Shown in pieces: positions 6,551 to 13,219 of a DNA stretch of 13,219 bases. The notes under the pieces are model-generated. The model had not been told where the DNA came from. It worked only from the letters and a program-made list of their open reading frames with translations, and did no database searches. This DNA is from JADLGL01 sp050184415 (GTDB lineage Bacteria > Pseudomonadota > Alphaproteobacteria > Rhizobiales > Kaistiaceae). Position 1 is the first letter of the stretch. Each line of letters opens with the position of its first letter. The stretch is from positions 1 to 13,219 of the forward strand of contig JBFXAJ010000043.1 in the NCBI GenBank assembly GCA_050184415.1, read 5' to 3'. Both the position numbers and the translations under genes were made by a program.

Positions 6551-6706
6551 GGGAATGCTCCTTGGAGGGGTTATGGACGCGGCCCATCGCCGGTCCTTTT
6601 CCGTCTTCTTTCCGAAGACCCCCTCCGGCCCGCGGAGCGGGCGGGCCGGTGCAATTGCGGCCGAGCATCCCTGCCCGGCTGGACAAGCGGGGCTTCTTCA
6701 GCCCTG
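6551..6706 (-). promoter_or_regulatory. Structured leader of the ParB-like gene
   Basis: On the minus strand three hairpins follow one another toward the start codon: GGGCT/AGCCC around GAAGA (6704-6690), CCGGCCCGC/GCGGGCCGG around a 7-base loop (6649-6625), and GTCTTC/GAAGAC around GGAAA (6619-6603). The ribosome binding site follows about 45 bases later. The first hairpin matches the one in the leader of the 195-residue gene, including the GCTTG that follows it. A cis-acting RNA or an operator region is plausible, and I see no obvious promoter. Confidence 0.5.
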
Positions 6707-6866
6707 CGCAGGATGACGGGCCGGGATTGCGACGGGCGCGATTGAGCGCCAGCGTCGGCGGACCACCCGATCTGCGAGCAATCCCCTCTGCTTTTCCATT
6801 CTCCCGCTTCCTTCTGGAACACGCCTCCACTCTGCCGGCACAGGTCGCCCGGAACATTCCCGCGGG
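6707..6866. other. Spacer between the methyltransferase-helicase gene and the ParB leader
   Basis: The 160 bases after the TAA at 6869-6867 hold no supported gene. The short minus-strand frames here lack ribosome binding sites. A promoter for the ParB-like gene is likely here or in the leader, but none is clear by eye. Confidence 0.35.
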
Positions 6867-9800
6867 TTATGCCGCCTGCCCCTCGGCGGGGCGGATGCCG
6901 TCAATGTCCCGCGACAGCGACTCCTCGATTTCGGAGAGCTGGCGGCGCTTGTCGTCGAACTCATCCGAAAAGGCGAAAACCCCACCCTCGCGCGAGCGGT
7001 AGGCGGCAAGCCGCCGCTCGGCCTCAGCGAGACGGTGCCGAGCGCACTCCTGCTCTTCGTTGAGGTTGGCGAGCACGTGCTCGAGCTTGGCGATCGCGCC
7101 GAGCGGCGTGGTGGTGACCGGCAGCTCGATCTCGGTCTCGGCGCCAGTGCGCAGGAGCATGGTAGCGTAGCGATAGCCATCCTTGCCGAAGCGCTCGCCG
7201 GAATAGTCGAGTTCGAAGCCGCCGATCGCGGCGATGACGGAGTGGCCCGCCTGCTGAAGCTGCACCAGCGTCAGGATTTCCGTGAGCAGCGCCCGGCCGG
7301 CGAGCTTGCGCTCGACGAAGGTCTGCTTGCCGACCTGCATGCAGAACGCGTCACCGGTGGTGGGAACCAGACGCACGAGGTCCTCGCCGATCTCGCCGAT
7401 GCGGCGCGTCGAGTATTCGATCTCACGCTCGGAATCGCGGATTTGCCGGCGGATGGCGAACTGATCGTCCTGGTGCGCGGCACGCAGCCGCTCGAGGCGC
7501 GCGATGTCGGCTTCGAGTCCGGCCTTCTGCATGAGGCGCGGATCGCCCGATGCAATCGCCTTGGCCATGGCGAACTGATTGGCCTGGCCCTCGCCGAGAT
7601 CCTCGAGGCGACGCACCGAAGTGTCGCCTGAGAGGGCAGCGGCGATGAAACGGGCCTTGCGCTCATTGTTTTGCCACATCTGGGCGTCCATCGAGCCTTC
7701 GGTCGCGTAGGCGAAGATGTCGACGACGTCATGCTGGTTGCCCTGGCGCAGAATGCGCCCCTCGCGCTGTTCGATCTGCGAGGGCAACCACGGCACGTCG
7801 AGATGATGCAGGGCCTTGAGCCGGAGCTGCGCATTGACGCCGGTGCCCATCGTTTCCGACGAGCCGATAAGGAAGCGGACTTTTCCGGCGCGCACGTCGC
7901 CGAAGAGGCGCTGCTTGGCCTCCGACTTCTTGAAATCCTGCATGAAGGCGATTTCCGACGCCGGCACGCCCATGGCGATCAGCTGGTCGCGGATCCAGCG
8001 ATAGGCCGAGAAGCCCCGGCTTCTTTCCACCGAGATGGTGCCAAGATCGGAGAAGATCATCTGCGCGGCGCCGGGAAGCTCGAACGGCTTGCCATCCTGC
8101 CGGACATACTCGCTCGCCGCCGTCTCCTCCCAGATGCGGAAGGCGTTGCGGACGAGATCGTTGAGCTTGTTGCCCGGCTCATTGTCATTGTCGGGATCGA
8201 CGAGGCGCAGGTCGATGGCAGCATGCCGGCCGTCGGTGATGACCGAAAGAAGGATGTCGTCGCCGGGCTGGGGCGGCCCCTCGCGTTGCTCGATCGCCTT
8301 GATGCGCTGATCGAGGAGGACCTGGTAGCGCTTGAAGGCGGCAGAAGGCTTGGACGTCCTGATCTGCCGCGTGCCGGTCGAAAGTGCCGGCACCTTCACA
8401 TAGGCACGCAGATCCTCAGGCATCACCACATCCGCGAAGGAGCGGAACATGGCGATAAGCTCGGGCACGTTGACGAAGGTGGCGAAGCGCGTCACCGGCT
8501 TGTATTTGCCGTTGGGCTGCAGCTCGAGCTCGGTGGTGACGTCGCCGAAGGTCGAGGCCCAGGCGTCGAACTCGTGCAGGCCGCGCTCGGCGAGCGCCGC
8601 ATAGCCGAGATAGCGCTGCACCGAGAACATCTCGCCCAGCGTGTTGGTGATCGGCGTGCCGGATGCCAGCACGAGCGCCCGACCCGGATTCTTCGTCTCC
8701 ACGAACCGCGACTTTACATAGAGGTCCCAGGCCCGCTGCGACCCGGTGGGGTCGATGCCTTTGAGCGTCGACATGTTGGTCGCGAAGCTCAGCTTTCGGA
8801 ACTCCTGCGCCTCATCGACGATGATCTGGTCGACGCCGATTTCGGAGATGGTGAGGAGATCGTCCTTGCGGGTGGCGAGCGCCTCCAGCCGCTCCTTGAG
8901 ACCTTCCTTCAGTCGTTCGAGGCGCTTGCGCGAGACGCGGTCTCCGCTCTCGACCTTGGTGAGCAGGACCTCGTAGAGTTCGAGCTCGTCCTGGATCAGC
9001 TGCTGCTCGAAGGCCGAGGGCACGCCGATGAAGCGGAATGCGGAATGCGTGATGATGATCGCGTCCCAGGTCGCGGTCGCCGCGCGGCTGAGGAAGCGGT
9101 GGCGCTTGTCCTTGGTGAAATTCGTCTCGTCGGCGACAAGGATTCGGGCGGTCGGATAGAGCGCCAGGAACTCTCGCGCGGCCTGCGCCAGGCAATGGCC
9201 GGGAACGACGAGCATCGCCTTGGCGATCAGGCCGAGCCGGCGCTGCTCCATGACGGCGGCCACCATGGTCATGGTCTTGCCGGCGCCGACGGCGTGAGCG
9301 AGGTAGGTGGCGCCTGCCGAGATGATGCGCCAGATGCCGCGTTTCTGGTGCCCATAAAGAGAAAAGGCGCCAGAGGCGCCCGGTAGTTGGAGGTGATCGC
9401 CGTTGAACTTGCGCGGGGCGATGTTGTTGAAGCGGTCGTTGTAGACCCGGGCCAGGCGGTCTGTGCGATCGGGATCGGACCAGATCCAAGTCTGGAACGC
9501 CGTCTTGATCTTGGTCAGCTTCTCCTTGGCCGCCTCGGTATCGACGACATTGAGCACGCGCCGCTCGCTGTCGCCTTCCTTGATGGCGTCGAATATCTGC
9601 GGCACGCGGCTGTTGAGTGCGTCGGCGATCAGCTCACCGGCATGCCGGCGTTCGGTGCCCCATTCCGATGTGCCGGCCGCCATGTAGCCGAGCTGCCGGG
9701 CTTCGACGGTCCACGACGCCAGCTCCGGCATGTGATGGATGCGGATCTCGGCGCCCATGGTCTCCTTGACGAAGGCGACGACGTCGGCCGCGGGAATCCA

Positions 9801-11981
9801 CGGCGCGCCGAGACGGGCGGTGATGTCGGATGGGCCGAGATCGGAAGGCTGGACCGCGACAAGGGCCCTGACATTGCGCTCGAAGGCCGGGTCGAGTGCG
9901 GCGGCGGCTTCGGCGGCCTTGAGCTTGTCGCGGACCTGGCCGGAGAGATAGGCGTCATCGGTCTGCCATGACCCGCTCTCCGGATCGCGGAAGATGGCGT
10001 CGCCGAGATCGGCGATGACGATCTCAGGATCGACATGCAGCAGTTCGGCGATGTGATCGATATCGACATGGCCGCGCTCGTTCAACACGACCGCGAGGGC
10101 ATCTGCCGGCGAATTGATGATCGGCGCAGAAGGCGGTGCGATGACGCGCTCGGTGAAGATCGGGCCAGGCCGCGCCGTGTCGGTCTCGAGGTCGTAGTCC
10201 TCGATCGAGGCCACCAGCCAGCAGTCAGGGTCATCGAGGAACGGCTGCAGGTTCGGGCGGCGATGCGTCTCGCGGACCTCGCCGGTTTCGGGATCCTCAC
10301 TGGTTGAGACTACCGTGGTGTTGATCGGCCCGAAGGCGCGCACGAAGTTCGACCAGGCGATGCGCAGCTTGACCTGCGCCGGCTTCCAGGGTCGGTCGAG
10401 CTCCTGCGCTTTCAGCACCTCGCGCACCGCGTCGCGGATAGGGATCAGCTTGCGGATGATGTGAGCGTGCTTTTCTGGCACGCCGCCGGTGCTGCGGCCC
10501 TTGCGCACGGTAATGGTGACGGGCGCGCCATCAACGATCTGCGTCAGCGCAGTGTTGGACGCGATGAAGTAGCTGCCCTCACGGATACCCTTTTGGTCAG
10601 CATCCCGATCAGCATCGACACCTGCGGCGGCGGCGTCGGGATCGATCGCCTCGGGTTCGCCGTCATAGATGGCCTCCGGAAGACGGGAGATCGTATCCGA
10701 CAGCGCCTCGGCGAGATCGACGTCCGGACGCGGCAGGCAGGTATAGGCTTCGCCGAATGGTCCCGACGTCGCGGCGTGGGTTCCAAGCACGAAATCCGGA
10801 TGCCGGGCAAACCAGCGATTGACGCGGATCGCACCGTCGTCGCCATCGGCGTGGCGGACCTCGTCGGTGTCGAGCCAGGAGAGGTCGCCCTCGGCCTCCT
10901 CGTGCCGACGCTTGCGGAAGAAGAGAATGTCGACGACGACGTCGGTGCCGGCGTCGGCCCGAAAACTGCCTTCGGGAAGCCGGATGGCGGCGACGAGATC
11001 GGCGGTCCTCGCGATGTGCTCGCGCGCCGAACAACCTGCCTTGTCCAAGGTGCCCGAACTGGTGACGAAGGCGGCGAGGCCACCGGGCATCAGCAGGTCG
11101 ATCGAGCGGGCGATGAAGTAGTCGTGGAGGCGCAGACCCATCGACCGATAGGCGCGATCGGAGCGGACGGTGCGATCGGAAAAGGGCGGATTGCCGATGA
11201 CGAGATCGAAGCTCGCCGGCAGATCGGCGCGCGCGAAGTCGGCATTGAGGATGCGGGCGCGAGGCTGCAGCAGGCGGGCGATGCGCGCGGTTACCGGATC
11301 GATCTCGACGCCGGTGACGTGCACCTGGTCGCGCAGCTCCGCCGGTATCAACGCGGGAAACAAACCCGTGCCGATGCCGGGTTCGAGCACCCTGCCCCCA
11401 CGCCAGCCGAGACGCTGCAGCCCTGCCCACATCGCGCGCACGATGAACTCCGGAGTGAAGTGCGCGTATTGGGTACAGCGGGCGAGCGAGGCGTAGTCGG
11501 CGCCCGACACCGCCTCCTCGAGTTCGGTGCCCATCTCGTCCCAGCCGGCGCGAAAGCCATCTTCGCCCGGGCGGCGGAACACGGCGTTGGCGAGCTCGGA
11601 AGCGCCGAAGCCGGTGAAGCGGATCAGCCGCGCCTGTTCGTCGCGCGTCGCGGGCCGATCGGCGCTCTCGATCTCGGCCGCAAGCCGGATGGCATCGAGA
11701 TTGTCGCGGGCCCGGCTCTTCCACCCCCGGGCAAGATCGCGATCGGTGTCGAGGACGAAGTTGTCGCCACCCTGCCCGGCCTTGGCGGCGCGGGATGCTG
11801 ACTGGACGGGCTGGGATGCCGGCTGTGATTTCGGCGCGGCATGCGACGAAGACGAAGCCTGCGCGGCCTCGGTTTCGCCGGCTCCGAAGTCGCTGCCGAA
11901 GGCGGTGACGCCGAGACCGAGGCCGGACGAGAGCGTTGTAGTATTGAATAGATCGAGGGTGAAGGGATCGTCGTTGGACAT
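6867..11981 (-). CDS. DarB-like N6-adenine methyltransferase and SNF2-type helicase fusion
   Basis: This encodes 1704 residues. AAGGAG lies 7 bases before the ATG at 11981. After a low-complexity, serine/alanine/glutamine-rich N-terminus (to about residue 70), a methyltransferase domain shows YAHFTPEFIVRAMW (172-185), the S-adenosylmethionine motif LEPGIGTG (199-206) and the catalytic NPPF (264-267), in the order of gamma-class N6-adenine enzymes. The superfamily 2 helicase shows GAGKT (899-903), DEAQ (1056-1059), SGTPI (1107-1111), a motif V-like GSSETMGTGVNAQ (1373-1385) and QREGRILRQGN (1405-1415). Residues about 1480-1540 and 1630-1700 are charged helices, probably coiled coil. No PD-(D/E)XK nuclease motif is obvious, unlike single-chain Type I-like restriction enzymes. 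The layout resembles phage P1 DarB and the polyvalent proteins of conjugative elements, suggesting protection or remodelling of incoming DNA. A defence role is the main alternative. Confidence 0.88.
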   Translation of the reverse strand: MSNDDPFTLDLFNTTTLSSGLGLGVTAFGSDFGAGETEAAQASSSSHAAPKSQPASQPVQSASRAAKAGQGGDNFVLDTDRDLARGWKSRARDNLDAIRLAAEIESADRPATRDEQARLIRFTGFGASELANAVFRRPGEDGFRAGWDEMGTELEEAVSGADYASLARCTQYAHFTPEFIVRAMWAGLQRLGWRGGRVLEPGIGTGLFPALIPAELRDQVHVTGVEIDPVTARIARLLQPRARILNADFARADLPASFDLVIGNPPFSDRTVRSDRAYRSMGLRLHDYFIARSIDLLMPGGLAAFVTSSGTLDKAGCSAREHIARTADLVAAIRLPEGSFRADAGTDVVVDILFFRKRRHEEAEGDLSWLDTDEVRHADGDDGAIRVNRWFARHPDFVLGTHAATSGPFGEAYTCLPRPDVDLAEALSDTISRLPEAIYDGEPEAIDPDAAAAGVDADRDADQKGIREGSYFIASNTALTQIVDGAPVTITVRKGRSTGGVPEKHAHIIRKLIPIRDAVREVLKAQELDRPWKPAQVKLRIAWSNFVRAFGPINTTVVSTSEDPETGEVRETHRRPNLQPFLDDPDCWLVASIEDYDLETDTARPGPIFTERVIAPPSAPIINSPADALAVVLNERGHVDIDHIAELLHVDPEIVIADLGDAIFRDPESGSWQTDDAYLSGQVRDKLKAAEAAAALDPAFERNVRALVAVQPSDLGPSDITARLGAPWIPAADVVAFVKETMGAEIRIHHMPELASWTVEARQLGYMAAGTSEWGTERRHAGELIADALNSRVPQIFDAIKEGDSERRVLNVVDTEAAKEKLTKIKTAFQTWIWSDPDRTDRLARVYNDRFNNIAPRKFNGDHLQLPGASGAFSLYGHQKRGIWRIISAGATYLAHAVGAGKTMTMVAAVMEQRRLGLIAKAMLVVPGHCLAQAAREFLALYPTARILVADETNFTKDKRHRFLSRAATATWDAIIITHSAFRFIGVPSAFEQQLIQDELELYEVLLTKVESGDRVSRKRLERLKEGLKERLEALATRKDDLLTISEIGVDQIIVDEAQEFRKLSFATNMSTLKGIDPTGSQRAWDLYVKSRFVETKNPGRALVLASGTPITNTLGEMFSVQRYLGYAALAERGLHEFDAWASTFGDVTTELELQPNGKYKPVTRFATFVNVPELIAMFRSFADVVMPEDLRAYVKVPALSTGTRQIRTSKPSAAFKRYQVLLDQRIKAIEQREGPPQPGDDILLSVITDGRHAAIDLRLVDPDNDNEPGNKLNDLVRNAFRIWEETAASEYVRQDGKPFELPGAAQMIFSDLGTISVERSRGFSAYRWIRDQLIAMGVPASEIAFMQDFKKSEAKQRLFGDVRAGKVRFLIGSSETMGTGVNAQLRLKALHHLDVPWLPSQIEQREGRILRQGNQHDVVDIFAYATEGSMDAQMWQNNERKARFIAAALSGDTSVRRLEDLGEGQANQFAMAKAIASGDPRLMQKAGLEADIARLERLRAAHQDDQFAIRRQIRDSEREIEYSTRRIGEIGEDLVRLVPTTGDAFCMQVGKQTFVERKLAGRALLTEILTLVQLQQAGHSVIAAIGGFELDYSGERFGKDGYRYATMLLRTGAETEIELPVTTTPLGAIAKLEHVLANLNEEQECARHRLAEAERRLAAYRSREGGVFAFSDEFDDKRRQLSEIEESLSRDIDGIRPAEGQAA

Positions 11982-12067
11982 GGGGGAACTCCTTGTTCAG
12001 GGCGCACGCGATCCCCCCCGGCCGAGCGGGTCGGCCAGGCGATCGCCATCGCGGGGTTTGGGGAAGA
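11982..12067. other. Short spacer with hairpin and GGCGATCGCC palindrome
   Basis: A hairpin at 12020-12036 (GGCCGA and TCGGCC around GCGGG) and the perfect 10-base palindrome GGCGATCGCC at 12038-12047 lie between the DUF3085 stop codon and the ribosome binding site of the large gene. There is no T-rich tract, so transcription may continue into the methyltransferase-helicase gene. The palindrome could also be an operator. Confidence 0.4.
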
Positions 12068-12466
12068 TCAGCGGGTGATCAGCGAGAGCGCGATTTCGGT
12101 CTCGGTGAGCACTATGTTGAGATGTGTCGCCCGCAGGTTGCGGTCGAACAGTGGCAGCAGCCGTTCGGCCTCGATGAACTCGATGCCGTCATCGGCGCCG
12201 AAGTGCCGGCGCTTGTAGTCCCACCAGTCGAAATCGCCCTTCGGGTGGCACTGCTCGGCATAGATGACCAGAGCGCGTGTCCCTTCGGCGAGCTTGCCGT
12301 TGGACATGATGTAGACGCCTTCGTCGCCGACGAGCCAGATGCCGGGCTTCTCGCCCTCGCCGGGCCTTGTACCGTAATAGGGATTGCGGAAGCCGCCATT
12401 GGCCGCGGCATCGGCGATGCCGCGCTCGACGAGCTTGCGCACGGCTACGATCGGAAAGGTGAACAT
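12068..12466 (-). CDS. DUF3085 domain-containing protein
   Basis: This encodes 132 residues. GGGGAGG lies 5 bases before the ATG at 12466. It matches what I recall of DUF3085: an N-terminal FPIVAVRKLVERGIADA helix, then KPGIWLVGDEGVYIMSNG (about 40-57), the ALVIYAEQCHP segment, and a FDWWDYKRRHFGADDGIEFI block. The family is small, soluble and of unknown function, and is frequent on alphaproteobacterial plasmids. The gene begins 12 bases after the DUF1419 stop and is surely in the same transcript. The strand-and-loop pattern with conserved tryptophans suggests a compact binding protein, but no catalytic set is visible. Confidence 0.8.
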   Translation of the reverse strand: MFTFPIVAVRKLVERGIADAAANGGFRNPYYGTRPGEGEKPGIWLVGDEGVYIMSNGKLAEGTRALVIYAEQCHPKGDFDWWDYKRRHFGADDGIEFIEAERLLPLFDRNLRATHLNIVLTETEIALSLITR

Positions 12467-12478
12467 GGCCGCCTCCCC

Positions 12479-13078
12479 TCACGCTGCAGCGCGGATGGGC
12501 AGGTGCCGGAGATGCACCGGCAGCTTTGCGGCGATCTCGTCATCGCTCAGGTCGTCCAGCAGCTTCAACTCGGTCGTGCCCAGGCCATAGACGAGGATGG
12601 TACGCTTGCCGCGATGCTCGGCCAGAAACCGCTCGCCGGCATAGCCACGATATTCGTCATGGGTGGCGCTCCAGACATGCTCAAGGCGTTCGCCCCGCGT
12701 CATGGCCTTCACCGGCCAGGATTCGCGTTCGACGATGGCGTCGCGCATCTCGACCGGCGAGCGCGACTGGGCCAGGTCGCAATAGGCGTGGAAGTAGCGC
12801 GTCCGGCCGTCGACGCGCAGCGTGTAGAAGACGCTGGTGACGCTCTCGGTGAGGAACTCGCGCATGGCGAACATCTCGCCGCGCATCCAGAGCGGCGGCA
12901 GCAGGTCGAGCATGTAGTCGTGCTCGGCCCGGGCGATCTCGAACCACTCGCCGGCGAACAGCGCGCTGTCGTCTTGCTCCCAGCGATTGGGCCGCTGGGC
13001 GTGGCGGTCGAAGAGGCGGAACATCTGCCGCCGATGGGCGACGCCGAAGTAGATCTTGCGGATGGAAGACTGGGTCAT
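12479..13078 (-). CDS. DUF1419 domain-containing protein
   Basis: I start this at the ATG at 13078 (MTQSSIRKIYFGVAHRRQMF), which has AGGAG 7 bases upstream, giving 199 residues. A longer start at 13120 would add 14 residues with no ribosome binding site. The segment from about residue 5 to 105 is very characteristic: RRQMFRLFDRHAQRPNRWE, then LFAGEWFEIARAEHDYMLDL, then LPPLWMRGEMFAMREFLTES, then VTSVFYTLRVDGRTRYFHAY. I recognise this as DUF1419, a family of unknown function common in rhizobial and related plasmids. The remainder (SWPVKAMTRGERLEHVWSAT, then GKRTILVYGLGTTELKLLDD) is less conserved to my memory. It leads a pair with the DUF3085 gene. A partial copy of the shared leader motif lies upstream. 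Confidence 0.85.
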   Translation of the reverse strand: MTQSSIRKIYFGVAHRRQMFRLFDRHAQRPNRWEQDDSALFAGEWFEIARAEHDYMLDLLPPLWMRGEMFAMREFLTESVTSVFYTLRVDGRTRYFHAYCDLAQSRSPVEMRDAIVERESWPVKAMTRGERLEHVWSATHDEYRGYAGERFLAEHRGKRTILVYGLGTTELKLLDDLSDDEIAAKLPVHLRHLPIRAAA

Positions 13079-13219
13079 GGGGAGGCTCCTGGCCATGTCG
13101 CGGGCCGGAGCGCGGTTCATCCCCTATGGATCACCATCCTCTTCAGCCCTTCCGGACCCCTCCCCGCGGCCGCCTCTCCGTCCGGGCGGGTCAAGGGCCG
13201 GCGCAGCCGGGCGAAGCTT
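13079..13219 (-). promoter_or_regulatory. Upstream region of the DUF1419 gene with partial leader motif
   Basis: On the minus strand AGGGCTGAAG (13150-13141) repeats the first arm and loop of the hairpin seen before the ParB-like and 195-residue genes. Here the distal AGCCC arm is absent, replaced by AGGATGGTGATCC, which can form its own small GGAT/ATCC hairpin. The motif lies about 63 bases from the start codon, closer than in the other two leaders. The rest to the window edge is GC-rich with no recognised gene. Confidence 0.35.

Noticed and set aside
4904..6745. 613-codon open frame on the plus strand opposite the ParB-like gene
   Set aside because: It is the mirror of a strongly supported gene. 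High GC content suppresses stop codons on the antisense strand, the composition is arginine- and leucine-heavy without recognisable domains, and the minus-strand gene has ParB motifs and a ribosome binding site.
7671..9386. 571-codon plus-strand open frame inside the methyltransferase-helicase gene
   Set aside because: It lies antisense to conserved helicase motifs, has no ribosome binding site and no recognisable domain. The same applies to the 446-codon frame at 10461-11801.
6867..11981. Single-chain restriction-modification enzyme (nuclease, helicase, methyltransferase)
   Set aside because: The methyltransferase is N-terminal to the helicase and the N-terminus is low-complexity with no visible PD-(D/E)XK motif, so restriction activity is not supported by eye.
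1..13219. Search for CRISPR repeats, transposase, integrase, relaxase or replication initiator
   Set aside because: No regularly spaced direct repeats and no protein with the motifs of these families were seen. The mobile-element inference rests only on the family content of the block.

Overview
This is a GC-rich window (roughly two-thirds G+C by eye) with protein families I associate with alphaproteobacterial plasmids and integrative elements, for example in Hyphomicrobiales and Sphingomonadales. It contains no rRNA, tRNA, ribosomal protein, transposase, integrase or CRISPR array. It looks like the interior of a mobile or accessory element. The order-level placement and the element type are inferences from family content.

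The left 2 kb is a mixed-strand flank. It holds the first codons of a leftward gene cut by the window edge, a rightward gene for a single-pass membrane protein (367-903), a leftward 61-residue acidic protein (1029-1214) and a rightward VanZ-like membrane protein (1532-1969). Hairpins lie between the convergent gene pairs.

From 2031 to the right edge every credible gene is on the minus strand. In transcription order from the right these are: DUF1419 protein (12479-13078), DUF3085 protein (12068-12466), a 1704-residue DNA methyltransferase-helicase fusion (6867-11981), a 565-residue ParB-like protein (4853-6550), a tightly coupled trio (158-residue unknown protein, DUF7007 protein, 110-residue helical protein; 4765 down to 3079), and a 195-residue unknown protein (2031-2618). 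The trio genes overlap by 4 bases at both junctions. DUF1419 and DUF3085 are 12 bases apart.

The functional centre is the methyltransferase-helicase. Its architecture (gamma-class N6-adenine methyltransferase, then a superfamily 2 helicase, then a helical tail) resembles phage P1 DarB and the large 'polyvalent' proteins of conjugative elements, which protect incoming DNA from restriction. A ParB-like DNA-binding protein with no ParA beside it, plus several uncharacterised small proteins, accompanies it. I infer an establishment or anti-defence module, but the sequence does not prove this.

Regulation appears to be post-initiation in several places. A strong terminator hairpin with a T-rich tract sits between the ParB-like gene and the trio with almost no room for a promoter after it. 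Two leaders (before the ParB-like gene and before the 195-residue gene) carry the same small hairpin built on AGGGCTGAAGAA..GCCC about 145 bases upstream of the start codon. A partial copy lies before the DUF1419 gene.
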